Of a DNA stretch of 64,000 nucleotides, positions 57,172 to 64,000 are shown one piece after another. Source of the DNA: Paenibacillus_E sp052115445. Lineage in GTDB: Bacteria; Bacillota; Bacilli; Paenibacillales; NBRC-103111. The notes under the pieces were generated by a model, which saw nothing but the letters and a program-made list of their open reading frames with translations, was not told the DNA's origin and searched no databases. A program made the translations under genes and the position numbers. Position 1 is the stretch's first letter. Each line of letters starts with the position of its first letter. The stretch lies in contig NZ_JBFRGR010000006.1 of assembly GCF_052115445.1 (NCBI RefSeq), positions 62,001-126,000 on the forward strand. Direction: 5' to 3'.

Positions 57172-59279
57172 TGATTAAGACCATTCGAACTAAAAATATC
57201 AAAGGAAATACCATTGAACAAGCTCTTACCGGTAAGGATATATTCATTGGCCCAAATGGTGCTGGCAAGTCAACCCGGCTGCAAGCAGTGCAGTTAGCCA
57301 TGGTGGGTTACATACCAGGTAAGGGTAGAACTAATCAAGAGACATTTAAACTGAGCTCCGGTGATGAAATGTCAGCAGGTATAGGCTTAGATAGTTTCTC
57401 GTTTGATCGATTGATTACTCGTACGGAGAAGCTAAAGGGTGATGGCTCAAAGGATATCAAATATAGTGAGTCATTGACTGTATCACCAAATAAAGGTGAA
57501 AAGAACGCAACCCAAATGAATTCAAGGGTAGTAAGTGAAGTTGGCAGTTTTCCAATTGTGTTCGATTTTCAGCAGTTCCTTGATATGTCTGATACCAAAC
57601 GTAGAGACTTTATCTATTCATTGTCACCTATAACTAACGATGACTGGGATAAAAATAAAGTGTCAGCACACCTGAGTAAAAAGCTTCTTACACCTGAATT
57701 AAAAGGTGCAAATAGGGACTTATACGAAACGACTCATGAACTAATTACTCAGAGCCTAAATGAATGGCCTCTAGGATATGATTTGTCATCCGGTCTTCAG
57801 TCCATGCTTGCTTGGGTCGAAACTCAGCAGAGAGCTTGGAATAAGAAACAAGATGATGCAACTGGTGCTGTTCGTGAGCTAGCCGAAATGAAAAATAAAC
57901 TGGAAGAGACTGATCGCGATATTGTAGCTAAAAAAGATGAAATTAAACAGTTGCGACTGGATCTTACTAATGTTCATGGGCAAATACAAGCTGGGCAGGA
58001 AATAAAGCGTCAATGGGATCAAAAGCAAGAACGGATATCCCAGTTGCAGGATGATATCCAGAAGCTTGTTTCGAAGCTTGAAATCCCAGATGAAAATGAC
58101 TATGAAGTCAGAGTAGAGGATTTAAGATCTCGAATCAAGCAATCGGATATAAGTTCGGAATCTAGCGAGTTTCAAAAAAGAATTAATGCGGCTCGGTTCA
58201 TCAGAGATGAAAAATTGGCTGAGCTGGATGAAATAAAGGTGAAGGAATCTAAATTAACTGCCGAGCTATATACAATGAACACGGTGCTGAAAAATATTCA
58301 GGAAAAAGGCGCAGGCATTTGCGTCATTCATCATCAAATAAGTTGTGATAAAGATTTTTCTAAATTCACGGGGCATGTAACCATGAATGGACCAAAGCTT
58401 CAAATCGAACTTGATGAACTAATAAAGAAGCGTATTGAACTGTCATCGGAGATCTCCTTGCTTAAGCAAGAGGAAGACAACTTAGAAACTGGTAAGAGAC
58501 TGTTACATCAATTATTTATACAGGAATCAAAGGATAATGATCAAATTCGATCCGAAATAGAAAAAATTAGAGTTGCAGCACAAACAGCTCAACAGTCACG
58601 CCTAAATGATTCGAACACTCAGCATTTGTTACAGGGTGAATTGATTCGCATTAAGGATGAACCTGCTCCAACTCTTGCTCCACTTGATATACTCCAGCCA
58701 CAGTTCGCTGCGCTTACTAGTCAAATAAATGAACTGGAACGAGTTATTGAGGAGAAGGAGAAGGCGAAGATTACCCTGCTTAATTCACAGACAGCCATGA
58801 TAAGTGCTAGTAAAGCACGCTACTATCATGCAGCTTGCAAAAGTATTGCGGAAGCGCTTGGTGCCAAAGGAATACAAGGTGAACTGGTTAAGAGCATTCT
58901 TGGCCCCATTGAACGCTCAATCAATCAAAATCTGCTATTAATGGGGAAACAAAATCCAGTGTTCTTTTCAATGGAATCTGAAACAGGTAAAGAAGTTTTT
59001 CAATTCGGTTGGGTAAACGGGGAGCGTCAAACGAATTTTGATGTACTTTCAACTGGTGAGCAATTATTATTCTTATCCGCTTTCTTGGTTACTCTTTTGG
59101 AACGAGCAAATCCGCCTTTAAAGGTACTTGCGCTTGATAATATCGAGCATCTTGATGAAACGAACCTTTGTAACCTTCTAAGTGGTTTAAATGAAATCTC
59201 GCATAAACTGGATAACATCCTCATTGCAGGTGTTGTCAATCCGGTGGAGTCGAGTGGGTGGAAAGTATGGCAACTGTAG
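57171..59279 (+). CDS. SMC/SbcC-like ATPase
   Basis: 702 residues. Walker A GPNGAGKSTRLQAVQLAMVG near residue 28, a long coiled coil (about residues 215-480) with two Cys in GICVIHHQISCDKDF near 385 that may form a hook, the ABC signature LSTGEQLLFLSAFL near 625, and Walker B VLALDNIEHLDE near 650. The shape is that of SbcC/Rad50 type DNA repair ATPases, without a neighbouring SbcD nuclease. It overlaps the upstream gene by one base and the helicase by a few. Confidence 0.85.
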   Translation: MIKTIRTKNIKGNTIEQALTGKDIFIGPNGAGKSTRLQAVQLAMVGYIPGKGRTNQETFKLSSGDEMSAGIGLDSFSFDRLITRTEKLKGDGSKDIKYSESLTVSPNKGEKNATQMNSRVVSEVGSFPIVFDFQQFLDMSDTKRRDFIYSLSPITNDDWDKNKVSAHLSKKLLTPELKGANRDLYETTHELITQSLNEWPLGYDLSSGLQSMLAWVETQQRAWNKKQDDATGAVRELAEMKNKLEETDRDIVAKKDEIKQLRLDLTNVHGQIQAGQEIKRQWDQKQERISQLQDDIQKLVSKLEIPDENDYEVRVEDLRSRIKQSDISSESSEFQKRINAARFIRDEKLAELDEIKVKESKLTAELYTMNTVLKNIQEKGAGICVIHHQISCDKDFSKFTGHVTMNGPKLQIELDELIKKRIELSSEISLLKQEEDNLETGKRLLHQLFIQESKDNDQIRSEIEKIRVAAQTAQQSRLNDSNTQHLLQGELIRIKDEPAPTLAPLDILQPQFAALTSQINELERVIEEKEKAKITLLNSQTAMISASKARYYHAACKSIAEALGAKGIQGELVKSILGPIERSINQNLLLMGKQNPVFFSMESETGKEVFQFGWVNGERQTNFDVLSTGEQLLFLSAFLVTLLERANPPLKVLALDNIEHLDETNLCNLLSGLNEISHKLDNILIAGVVNPVESSGWKVWQL

Positions 59280-61096
59280 ATTTAACAAGCGGCCTTAACG
59301 ATGAGCAAGCTAAAGCAGTATTATCAGAATCGGAACGTATTCTTATGTTAGCTGGAGCAGGTACGGGCAAGACCCGTACCCTCACCCGCCGATTAGCTCA
59401 TTTAAACCTTAACTGCCGTGTTGGAACATCTTCTATCATCGCAATAACATTTACTCGTGCCGCTGCGAAAGAAATGAAAGAAAGGCTCAAACCACTGATC
59501 GGTGAGAGTGAAACGAAGAAATTAGTCTGCTGTACGTTCCATGCTTTGGCTGTTCGAATATTGCAGGAATGGAGTCAACGTTTAGGACTTGATAAACATT
59601 TCACGATTTACTCACAAGAGGATCGGGAAGAAATTATTAAAGCTATCCTTACCAAATTCGGATTTAAAACAACCTTTAGTAAAATTCTTGATAAAAGAGA
59701 TAAAGTGTTCATGTCCGAAGAAGCGTCCGCTTGGAATGAGTATCAATGGCAGCTTAAACGATTCAATGCGGTTGACATCGATAATTTAATCCCAAAGGTA
59801 GTTGACCTATTTAGGAATCATGCTGATGTTTCTGAGTACTATCGGAAAATGTGGAAGCATGTATACGTTGATGAGATGCAAGACACAAGCAATGATCAAC
59901 TACTATTCCTACAACTCCATAACCCGCATAATTTGTTTGTTGTTGGCGACGATTATCAAACCATTTACTCATTCACCGGTGCTAGGGTAAAAAACATCTT
60001 GGAGTTTCCGCAAGAGTTCCCAGGTACCGAAACAATAAAACTGGAACACAACTATCGTTCAACAAGGCAGATTGTTGAAGCAGCTAATAACCTGATTAGT
60101 CATAACGTGTTCCAAACTGAGAAGACGCTTATTTCCACTCTAGAAGGTCCTGAAGTTGAAATCCTCTCTGTCCAAGATCAAGACATTGAAATGGATATTC
60201 TAGTTAGAGGTATCCTGCAAAAAGATCCCAAAGAGAAATATTCTGACTATGCTGTATTGGCCAGAACGAATGCATTAGTAGAGGAAGCGCGGAACTTCTT
60301 AAGAAGCAAGGGCATCCCTTGTATGGTTATTAGTAACTCAGATGACCCACTAAAGCAGCCAGATGTGAAAAATTTACTATCATATCTAGATTGGATTTTT
60401 AACCCGAAAGATGAATTCGCGTTCAAAAAGGTCCTGCGATTTCCTGAAATGCATCTAAGTGAATTGCAAATCCAAGAAGCTGAAGAAGTTGCGATAAGAA
60501 ATTCAGAGCCATTATGGCATGCACTTATTCGTTCGGATGATCCTAAGGTTTATCAGTACGGAAGTGATCTTCATAGTATTGCCGAGGATGTACGGGGCTG
60601 CTACTTTGCAACAGATGCTTTCCAAATGCTGATCAGAAAGTTAAAGCTGGATGATCATTACGAAGAACGCTTATTACTTAATAGGAAAGAGGACATAAGT
60701 AAGGCTCTTACCTACATCTTATATTGGACGGAAAGGCAAGAGAAAGCAGGCGAGGATTACAGCCCTTCAGCGTTCCTTAAGTGGGTAAAGATCAGGGACA
60801 TTCAAGAGAAGTTCATGGAGGAACGTGACGCTGTTAAGCTCATGACTGTACACGGTAGCAAGGGACTTGAATTCGAGAACGTGTACTTAATTGGCATGAA
60901 TGAGGGGATATTCCCTAGCCGTAATACACGAGATATGGAAGAAGAGCGGCGGTTGGCATTCGTAGCTGTAACAAGGGCAAAGCGGTTTCTAACCATTACA
61001 TCATCGAAGATGACTCGTAATTGGGGTAAGACTGAAGAGATGGCACCAAGTCGCTTCATTGCAGAACTTAAATCCAAAGGTAATGAACTGAAATAA
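59267..61096 (+). CDS. UvrD/PcrA-type DNA helicase
   Basis: 609 residues from ATG 59267, behind GGGTGGA. SF1 motifs: motif Ia LNDEQAKAV, motif I AGAGTGKTRTLTRRLAHL near residue 27, motif II VYVDEMQDTSNDQL near 195, GDDYQTIYSFTGA near 220, LEHNYRSTRQIVEAANNL near 255 (motif IV), and VHGSKGLEFENVYLIGMNEG with FPSRNT near 530 (motifs V and VI). It unwinds DNA with 3' to 5' polarity during phage replication or repair. Confidence 0.92.
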   Translation: MATVDLTSGLNDEQAKAVLSESERILMLAGAGTGKTRTLTRRLAHLNLNCRVGTSSIIAITFTRAAAKEMKERLKPLIGESETKKLVCCTFHALAVRILQEWSQRLGLDKHFTIYSQEDREEIIKAILTKFGFKTTFSKILDKRDKVFMSEEASAWNEYQWQLKRFNAVDIDNLIPKVVDLFRNHADVSEYYRKMWKHVYVDEMQDTSNDQLLFLQLHNPHNLFVVGDDYQTIYSFTGARVKNILEFPQEFPGTETIKLEHNYRSTRQIVEAANNLISHNVFQTEKTLISTLEGPEVEILSVQDQDIEMDILVRGILQKDPKEKYSDYAVLARTNALVEEARNFLRSKGIPCMVISNSDDPLKQPDVKNLLSYLDWIFNPKDEFAFKKVLRFPEMHLSELQIQEAEEVAIRNSEPLWHALIRSDDPKVYQYGSDLHSIAEDVRGCYFATDAFQMLIRKLKLDDHYEERLLLNRKEDISKALTYILYWTERQEKAGEDYSPSAFLKWVKIRDIQEKFMEERDAVKLMTVHGSKGLEFENVYLIGMNEGIFPSRNTRDMEEERRLAFVAVTRAKRFLTITSSKMTRNWGKTEEMAPSRFIAELKSKGNELK

Positions 61097-61109
61097 TAGG
61101 AGGAATAAG

Positions 61110-61514
61110 ATGTTCAACTACGTTTTAATCATATCTCAATATTATTACTCTCGACATTTTTTCATCGTAAAGCGACCTTCTGACTTTCTTGATAAAGCAA
61201 GGGAATTTGCCAAAGAACTAATGACATACAAGCGGGAAGAAACTAGCACAAGGGAAATGTACTTAGGTGATCTTGATCCTAAATACTCAGGAGATGGAAG
61301 TCGGACGCGATTCAATATTAATGATAGCGGAGATATTTATTTACTTCAAAGTGATTATGCGAATAAATTGATGTGGGAAAGTTGGAGTTACAAAGAGGAT
61401 AGCCGAAGGGAAAGTAGAGGTTTTCAGAAAAAGGAAGTCACACAATCAATTGACAAGCATCACAACTATGACAATGTTGCTGATATTGTAAAAAAGTATT
61501 TTGAAATTTCTTGA
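61110..61514 (+). CDS. hypothetical protein
   Basis: 134 residues behind AGGAGG. A hydrophobic head (YVLIISQYYYSRHFFI) is followed by charged helical sequence with YLGDLDPKYSGDGSRTRFNI and an aromatic SWSYKEDSRR. No family was recognised. It is part of the early operon after the helicase. Confidence 0.55.
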   Translation: MFNYVLIISQYYYSRHFFIVKRPSDFLDKAREFAKELMTYKREETSTREMYLGDLDPKYSGDGSRTRFNINDSGDIYLLQSDYANKLMWESWSYKEDSRRESRGFQKKEVTQSIDKHHNYDNVADIVKKYFEIS

Positions 61515-61542
61515 TATCAAAAATGAGAGGAGGTTATGTTAG

Positions 61543-62175
61543 TTGGAATCGATTAACTTATTCGAGGTTAGCTACCCAGCTGGGATGTGGGGAGACCACC
61601 CAGCATATACCATTCTCAAAACGGCCAAATCAGCAGGAGCTGCTAAATACGATGAATTTTTAGATGCGAGCGATTGTTGGGACATTACCTTCATTGATTT
61701 CTGCAAGCAAGTAAGGGTTCGTAAAGTTGGAAGTTCGGCACCTCATCTTAAATCTACTCCTTTTGATCATCCAGAGCGGATTGATTTAGTAAATCAATTG
61801 ATTCGTGAGATTGGTACCAGAGGACGTAAATTCCTTTACTCGAAGAAACATGACAGATTCGCTGCTTTTCATTGGGCTAATGATCGATTGTGGTATACAG
61901 ACGATTATACTGGCGAGCCTATGTTGATGGAGAACGGTAAAGAAGGAAAGACTCGCGAACAAAAGCACGCTTTCTCACACGGTGGAACCTTATGGGGCTT
62001 AGTTAATGACTTTAGAGATTATATCTTTGGGGATGATGATGCAAACCACAATAATGGTTATGGTGGTCTATATTGCCCACACTGGGGTTACCCAGAAGAG
62101 GAAATGGAAGCTATAAGAACAGCAGCTGTTGAATTAGGATATCTAAAAATGGAAGTGGCACGACATGAATCTTGA
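61543..62175 (+). CDS. conserved phage protein of unknown function
   Basis: 210 residues from a TTG start behind GAGAGGAGG. Rich in Trp, His and Asp: YPAGMWGDHPAYTILKTAKS near residue 10, FSHGGTLWGLVNDFRDYIFG near 145 and a CPHWGYPEEEMEAIRTAAVE end. This reads like a globular enzyme-like protein. No family was recognised. The stop region overlaps the next gene by 11 bases. Confidence 0.6.
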   Translation: MESINLFEVSYPAGMWGDHPAYTILKTAKSAGAAKYDEFLDASDCWDITFIDFCKQVRVRKVGSSAPHLKSTPFDHPERIDLVNQLIREIGTRGRKFLYSKKHDRFAAFHWANDRLWYTDDYTGEPMLMENGKEGKTREQKHAFSHGGTLWGLVNDFRDYIFGDDDANHNNGYGGLYCPHWGYPEEEMEAIRTAAVELGYLKMEVARHES

Positions 62176-62575
62176 TCACTATATATCAGAAATAAAACGT
62201 TACAAAGAATTAACAAAGCCTCTCCCTGAAGATAATCCAGGTCCTTTAATGAAAAAAATCGAATACCTTTCAAAATGTTTATACCTCATTGGCGAGGTGT
62301 CCGCGGAGTATGACCGCAACTATAAATTACTCCACGTACACCGTGATATTGAGTTTGCAAGGGCTATGGTTGACCCTAAGACACCAAGGCCCAAGAGAGA
62401 GAACGCAGAGCTGCTGGTGGCACGTCTGAAGGTCGATGAAGCTGAAGCTTATGGTCTTATGCAAAAATACAGAAATGAATATGATAGCATGCGGGAAAAC
62501 ATTCACATGCTAAAAATGAAGATGAATGTTGGATTCGCAGATGGATCTATCGGTGGGGGAAGGTTTCAATCATGA
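62165..62575 (+). CDS. hypothetical helical protein
   Basis: 136 residues, almost entirely helical and charged, with VSAEYDRNYKLLHVHRDIEF and RLKVDEAEAYGLMQKYRNEY, and a Gly-rich tail. Such proteins occur next to replication genes in phages of Firmicutes; function not known. It overlaps the next gene by four bases. Confidence 0.6.
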   Translation: MNLDHYISEIKRYKELTKPLPEDNPGPLMKKIEYLSKCLYLIGEVSAEYDRNYKLLHVHRDIEFARAMVDPKTPRPKRENAELLVARLKVDEAEAYGLMQKYRNEYDSMRENIHMLKMKMNVGFADGSIGGGRFQS

Positions 62576-62880
62576 GTAATAATATGAAAACAGCAATTTT
62601 AGAATTCATTCGCAAATACAATCAGGAAAGAGGCTACTCACCGTCTCTTCGCGAGATCGGCAAAGGTGTAGGACTAAAAGCACCATCTTGTGTTTTTAAA
62701 TATCTAAATATGTTACAGGACGAAGGACTCATTACAAGAATTCGCTTCTCATCACGGGCTCTAGAGGTCATTGGAGAGCGAAACTACACGGATGAAGTAA
62801 CAGTAGTCGAGAAGCAAGGGAATCTTCCTAGCGTCATTCTATGGCAGGGAAGACGGTATGTATTTGATCCATTGGGGTGA
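62572..62880 (+). CDS. LexA-type DNA-binding domain protein without protease
   Basis: 102 residues. NMKTAILEFIRKYNQERGYS, PSLREIGKGVGLKAPSCVFK, then LNMLQDEGLITRIRFSSRAL is the LexA N-terminal winged helix, with the recognition helix at GLKAPSCVFKYLN. The autoprotease half of LexA (Ser and Lys dyad) is absent; instead there is a short strand-rich tail ending RRYVFDPLG. It could bind LexA-like boxes without being cleaved in SOS. Such boxes lie before the UvrX operon at 35212. Confidence 0.8.
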   Translation: MSNNMKTAILEFIRKYNQERGYSPSLREIGKGVGLKAPSCVFKYLNMLQDEGLITRIRFSSRALEVIGERNYTDEVTVVEKQGNLPSVILWQGRRYVFDPLG

Positions 62881-62886
62881 TAAAGA

Positions 62887-63687
62887 GTGTCTGACATCAA
62901 GTGGATAAAGCTAAACACGGGTATGTTCGAACATGACAAAATAGATTTTATTGAAAGTCTTCCTGAGGCTGATGCAATAATAATTATATGGATTCGCCTA
63001 CTGACACTTGCAGGTAGGAGTAACGCTGGTGGATACATTATGTTAACTGAGTCTATACCGTTCACGGACGACATGCTGGCAAACAAGTTCAAGAAAAGTA
63101 TTAATACAGTAAGATTTGCATTAACAACTTTTCAGAAACTCGGAATGATTTCGATGGATGACGGAGCGATATACGTAAATAATTGGGAAAAGCATCAGAA
63201 CGTTGAATCCATGGAAAAGGTAAAGGAATATGAAAGAATTCGAAAGGCGAAGCAACGGGCGGCAAAAAAACAACCTCAAATTGAAAATGGGGATATTTTA
63301 GGGACATGTCCCGGAAATGTCCCGGACGGTCCCGCTGATGTCCGGTGTATAGATTTAGATTTAGAAATAGATATAGATAAAGAAGAAGATATAAAAGATG
63401 TTGCGCCTGTCGACGCCAAATCAAAACGGAAGTATGCTGATTTCGTTTTCTTAACGGATGAAGAGTACCGCAAACTCTCAAACCAGTTGAAAGATGAACT
63501 TCAAGACTATTTCATTCGATTTGGAAGTTGGTTGAGTGGACAGACCGCAAGAGTTCAAAAAAGTCGCAGCGCTTATCTAACGATTCTAAACTGGTACCGC
63601 GAGGACCTAAAGAAACGGGGTGCAAAAAATTCAGTCAATGGGCGAAGTTCTGAAAAGCATAATTCCGGGGTCGACTACGGGTTCTGA
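62887..63687 (+). CDS. phage replisome organizer / DnaD-like initiator
   Basis: 266 residues from GTG 62887, six bases after the upstream stop. IKWIKLNTGMFEHDKIDFIE near residue 4 and IWIRLLTLAGRSNAGGYIML near 34, followed by a winged helix (FKKSINTVRFALTTFQKLGM near 70), form the phage replisome organizer N-terminus. A linker with iterons in its DNA follows, then a DnaD-like C-terminal part (QDYFIRFGSWLSGQTARVQK). It probably binds the origin within its own gene and recruits the helicase loader encoded downstream. Confidence 0.85.
   Translation: MSDIKWIKLNTGMFEHDKIDFIESLPEADAIIIIWIRLLTLAGRSNAGGYIMLTESIPFTDDMLANKFKKSINTVRFALTTFQKLGMISMDDGAIYVNNWEKHQNVESMEKVKEYERIRKAKQRAAKKQPQIENGDILGTCPGNVPDGPADVRCIDLDLEIDIDKEEDIKDVAPVDAKSKRKYADFVFLTDEEYRKLSNQLKDELQDYFIRFGSWLSGQTARVQKSRSAYLTILNWYREDLKKRGAKNSVNGRSSEKHNSGVDYGF
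63306..63405 (+). other. candidate replication origin inside the initiator gene
   Basis: ATGTCCCGG at 63306-63314 and 63317-63325, a degenerate CGGTCCCGC at 63327-63335, and ATGTCCGG at 63338-63345 recur every 10-11 bases, one helical turn. The next 55 bases are AT-rich with TAGATT/TAGAAA/TAGATA repeats, as in a DNA unwinding element. Lambdoid and many Gram-positive phages keep their origin inside the initiator gene in just this form. Confidence 0.7.
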
Positions 63688-64000
63688 GATCGGTCGACAT
63701 ATCTGCGAGGGTTGCGGAAACGAAGTCGTAATAATTCAGATGCCAATCTTAGGCGGACCAGACAAGGGAAAACTGATCACCAAAAATCGTGGCTGTGTAT
63801 GCTGGGAGAATGAACAGGCTCGGGAGGTAAAACGGAATCAAAGAGCGCAGAAAATTAAGCATATGGTAGACCGCTATAGCACGATAAATCCAGACTTGGA
63901 GAAAGCGAAGTTTGATAACTTTGAAGTAGACACACCAGTTTTAAAAAAATCGTTAGAGCTCTCCATCGAGTATGCACAAGAATTTTCACTCGACAGACCA
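63638..64000 (+). CDS. DnaC/IstB-like helicase loader, 3' end outside window
   Basis: 121 codons are visible from ATG 63638, overlapping the initiator gene. A zinc-binding region is seen at CEGCGNE near residue 24 and CVCWENE near 57, followed by a basic helix (REVKRNQRAQKIKHMVDRY) and the start of an AAA core (AKFDNFEVDTPVLKKSLEL). The layout fits DnaC-type loaders, whose Walker A would lie just past the end of the window. Confidence 0.75.
   Translation, partial: MGEVLKSIIPGSTTGSEIGRHICEGCGNEVVIIQMPILGGPDKGKLITKNRGCVCWENEQAREVKRNQRAQKIKHMVDRYSTINPDLEKAKFDNFEVDTPVLKKSLELSIEYAQEFSLDRP

Noticed and set aside
1..64000. CRISPR arrays, insertion sequences, rRNA, tRNA, integrase
   Set aside because: No regular spaced repeats, transposase motifs, tRNA cloverleaf or recombinase signature was seen on either strand; I could not run a tRNA or profile search.

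Overview
The window looks like most of the genome of a temperate contractile-tailed phage of a Bacillales host, probably Paenibacillus-like. The evidence is the moderate GC content, strong AGGAGG-type ribosome sites, frequent GTG and TTG starts, DinR/LexA-type boxes of the Bacillus kind, AbrB and Spo0J-like proteins, and CBO0543, YolD and UvrX family genes. There is no integrase, but there is an actin-like segregation protein (ParM type) with a small partner and a centromere-like inverted repeat. I therefore infer a plasmid-like prophage (phage-plasmid). Several N bases show that this is draft sequence.

Layout: 1-2000 is the end of an early region (HNH-like nuclease fragment, dUTPase-like protein, zinc-binding small proteins). 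2031-2513 is a reverse-strand membrane protein. 2844-3206 is an ArpU-like late regulator. 3255-3702 is a strongly folded noncoding region ending in a terminator, which I read as a large structured RNA. 4159-33875 is the late operon in normal phage order: small and large terminase, portal, Mu F-like head protein, DUF2213 protease/scaffold, decoration protein, DUF2184 capsid, connectors, sheath, tube, tail chaperone with a -1 frameshift site, short tape measure, Dit-like protein, baseplate plug, hub with a muramidase-like domain, Gp138 spike, Gp25-like wedge, J protein, DUF2612, several tail fibres, holin and DUF1906 endolysin.

33930-49000 is an accessory region. It holds a reverse-strand acyltransferase 3, an SOS-type operon (unknown protein, UvrX polymerase, YolD) behind two LexA-like boxes, and candidate small RNAs. 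Next come the parM/parR segregation pair and a cluster resembling a minimal DNA-transfer or secretion machine (pilin-like membrane proteins, M23 peptidase, VirB4/TraG-like ATPase). After these are a Pmp3 protein, an ATP-dependent ligase and about 1.2 kb of decayed genes. The region ends with a divergent agr-type quorum-sensing module: CPBP protease, ribbon-helix-helix protein, kinase-less AgrC-like membrane protein, AgrB and AgrD.

49650-51000 is the lysogeny switch (two Xre proteins around a divergent promoter region, plus another Xre upstream). 51100-64000 is the early operon: small proteins, AbrB, DUF1360, ParB-like and KTSC proteins, a recombination set (unknown 288-residue protein, SMC/SbcC-like ATPase, UvrD-like helicase), a LexA DNA-binding domain without its protease, a replisome organizer with phased iterons inside it, and the start of a DnaC-like loader.

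The most unusual items are the phage-borne agr module with a MroQ-type protease and no kinase, the large RNA before the terminase, the transfer-like cluster, and the terminase small subunit carrying an FtsK gamma domain.
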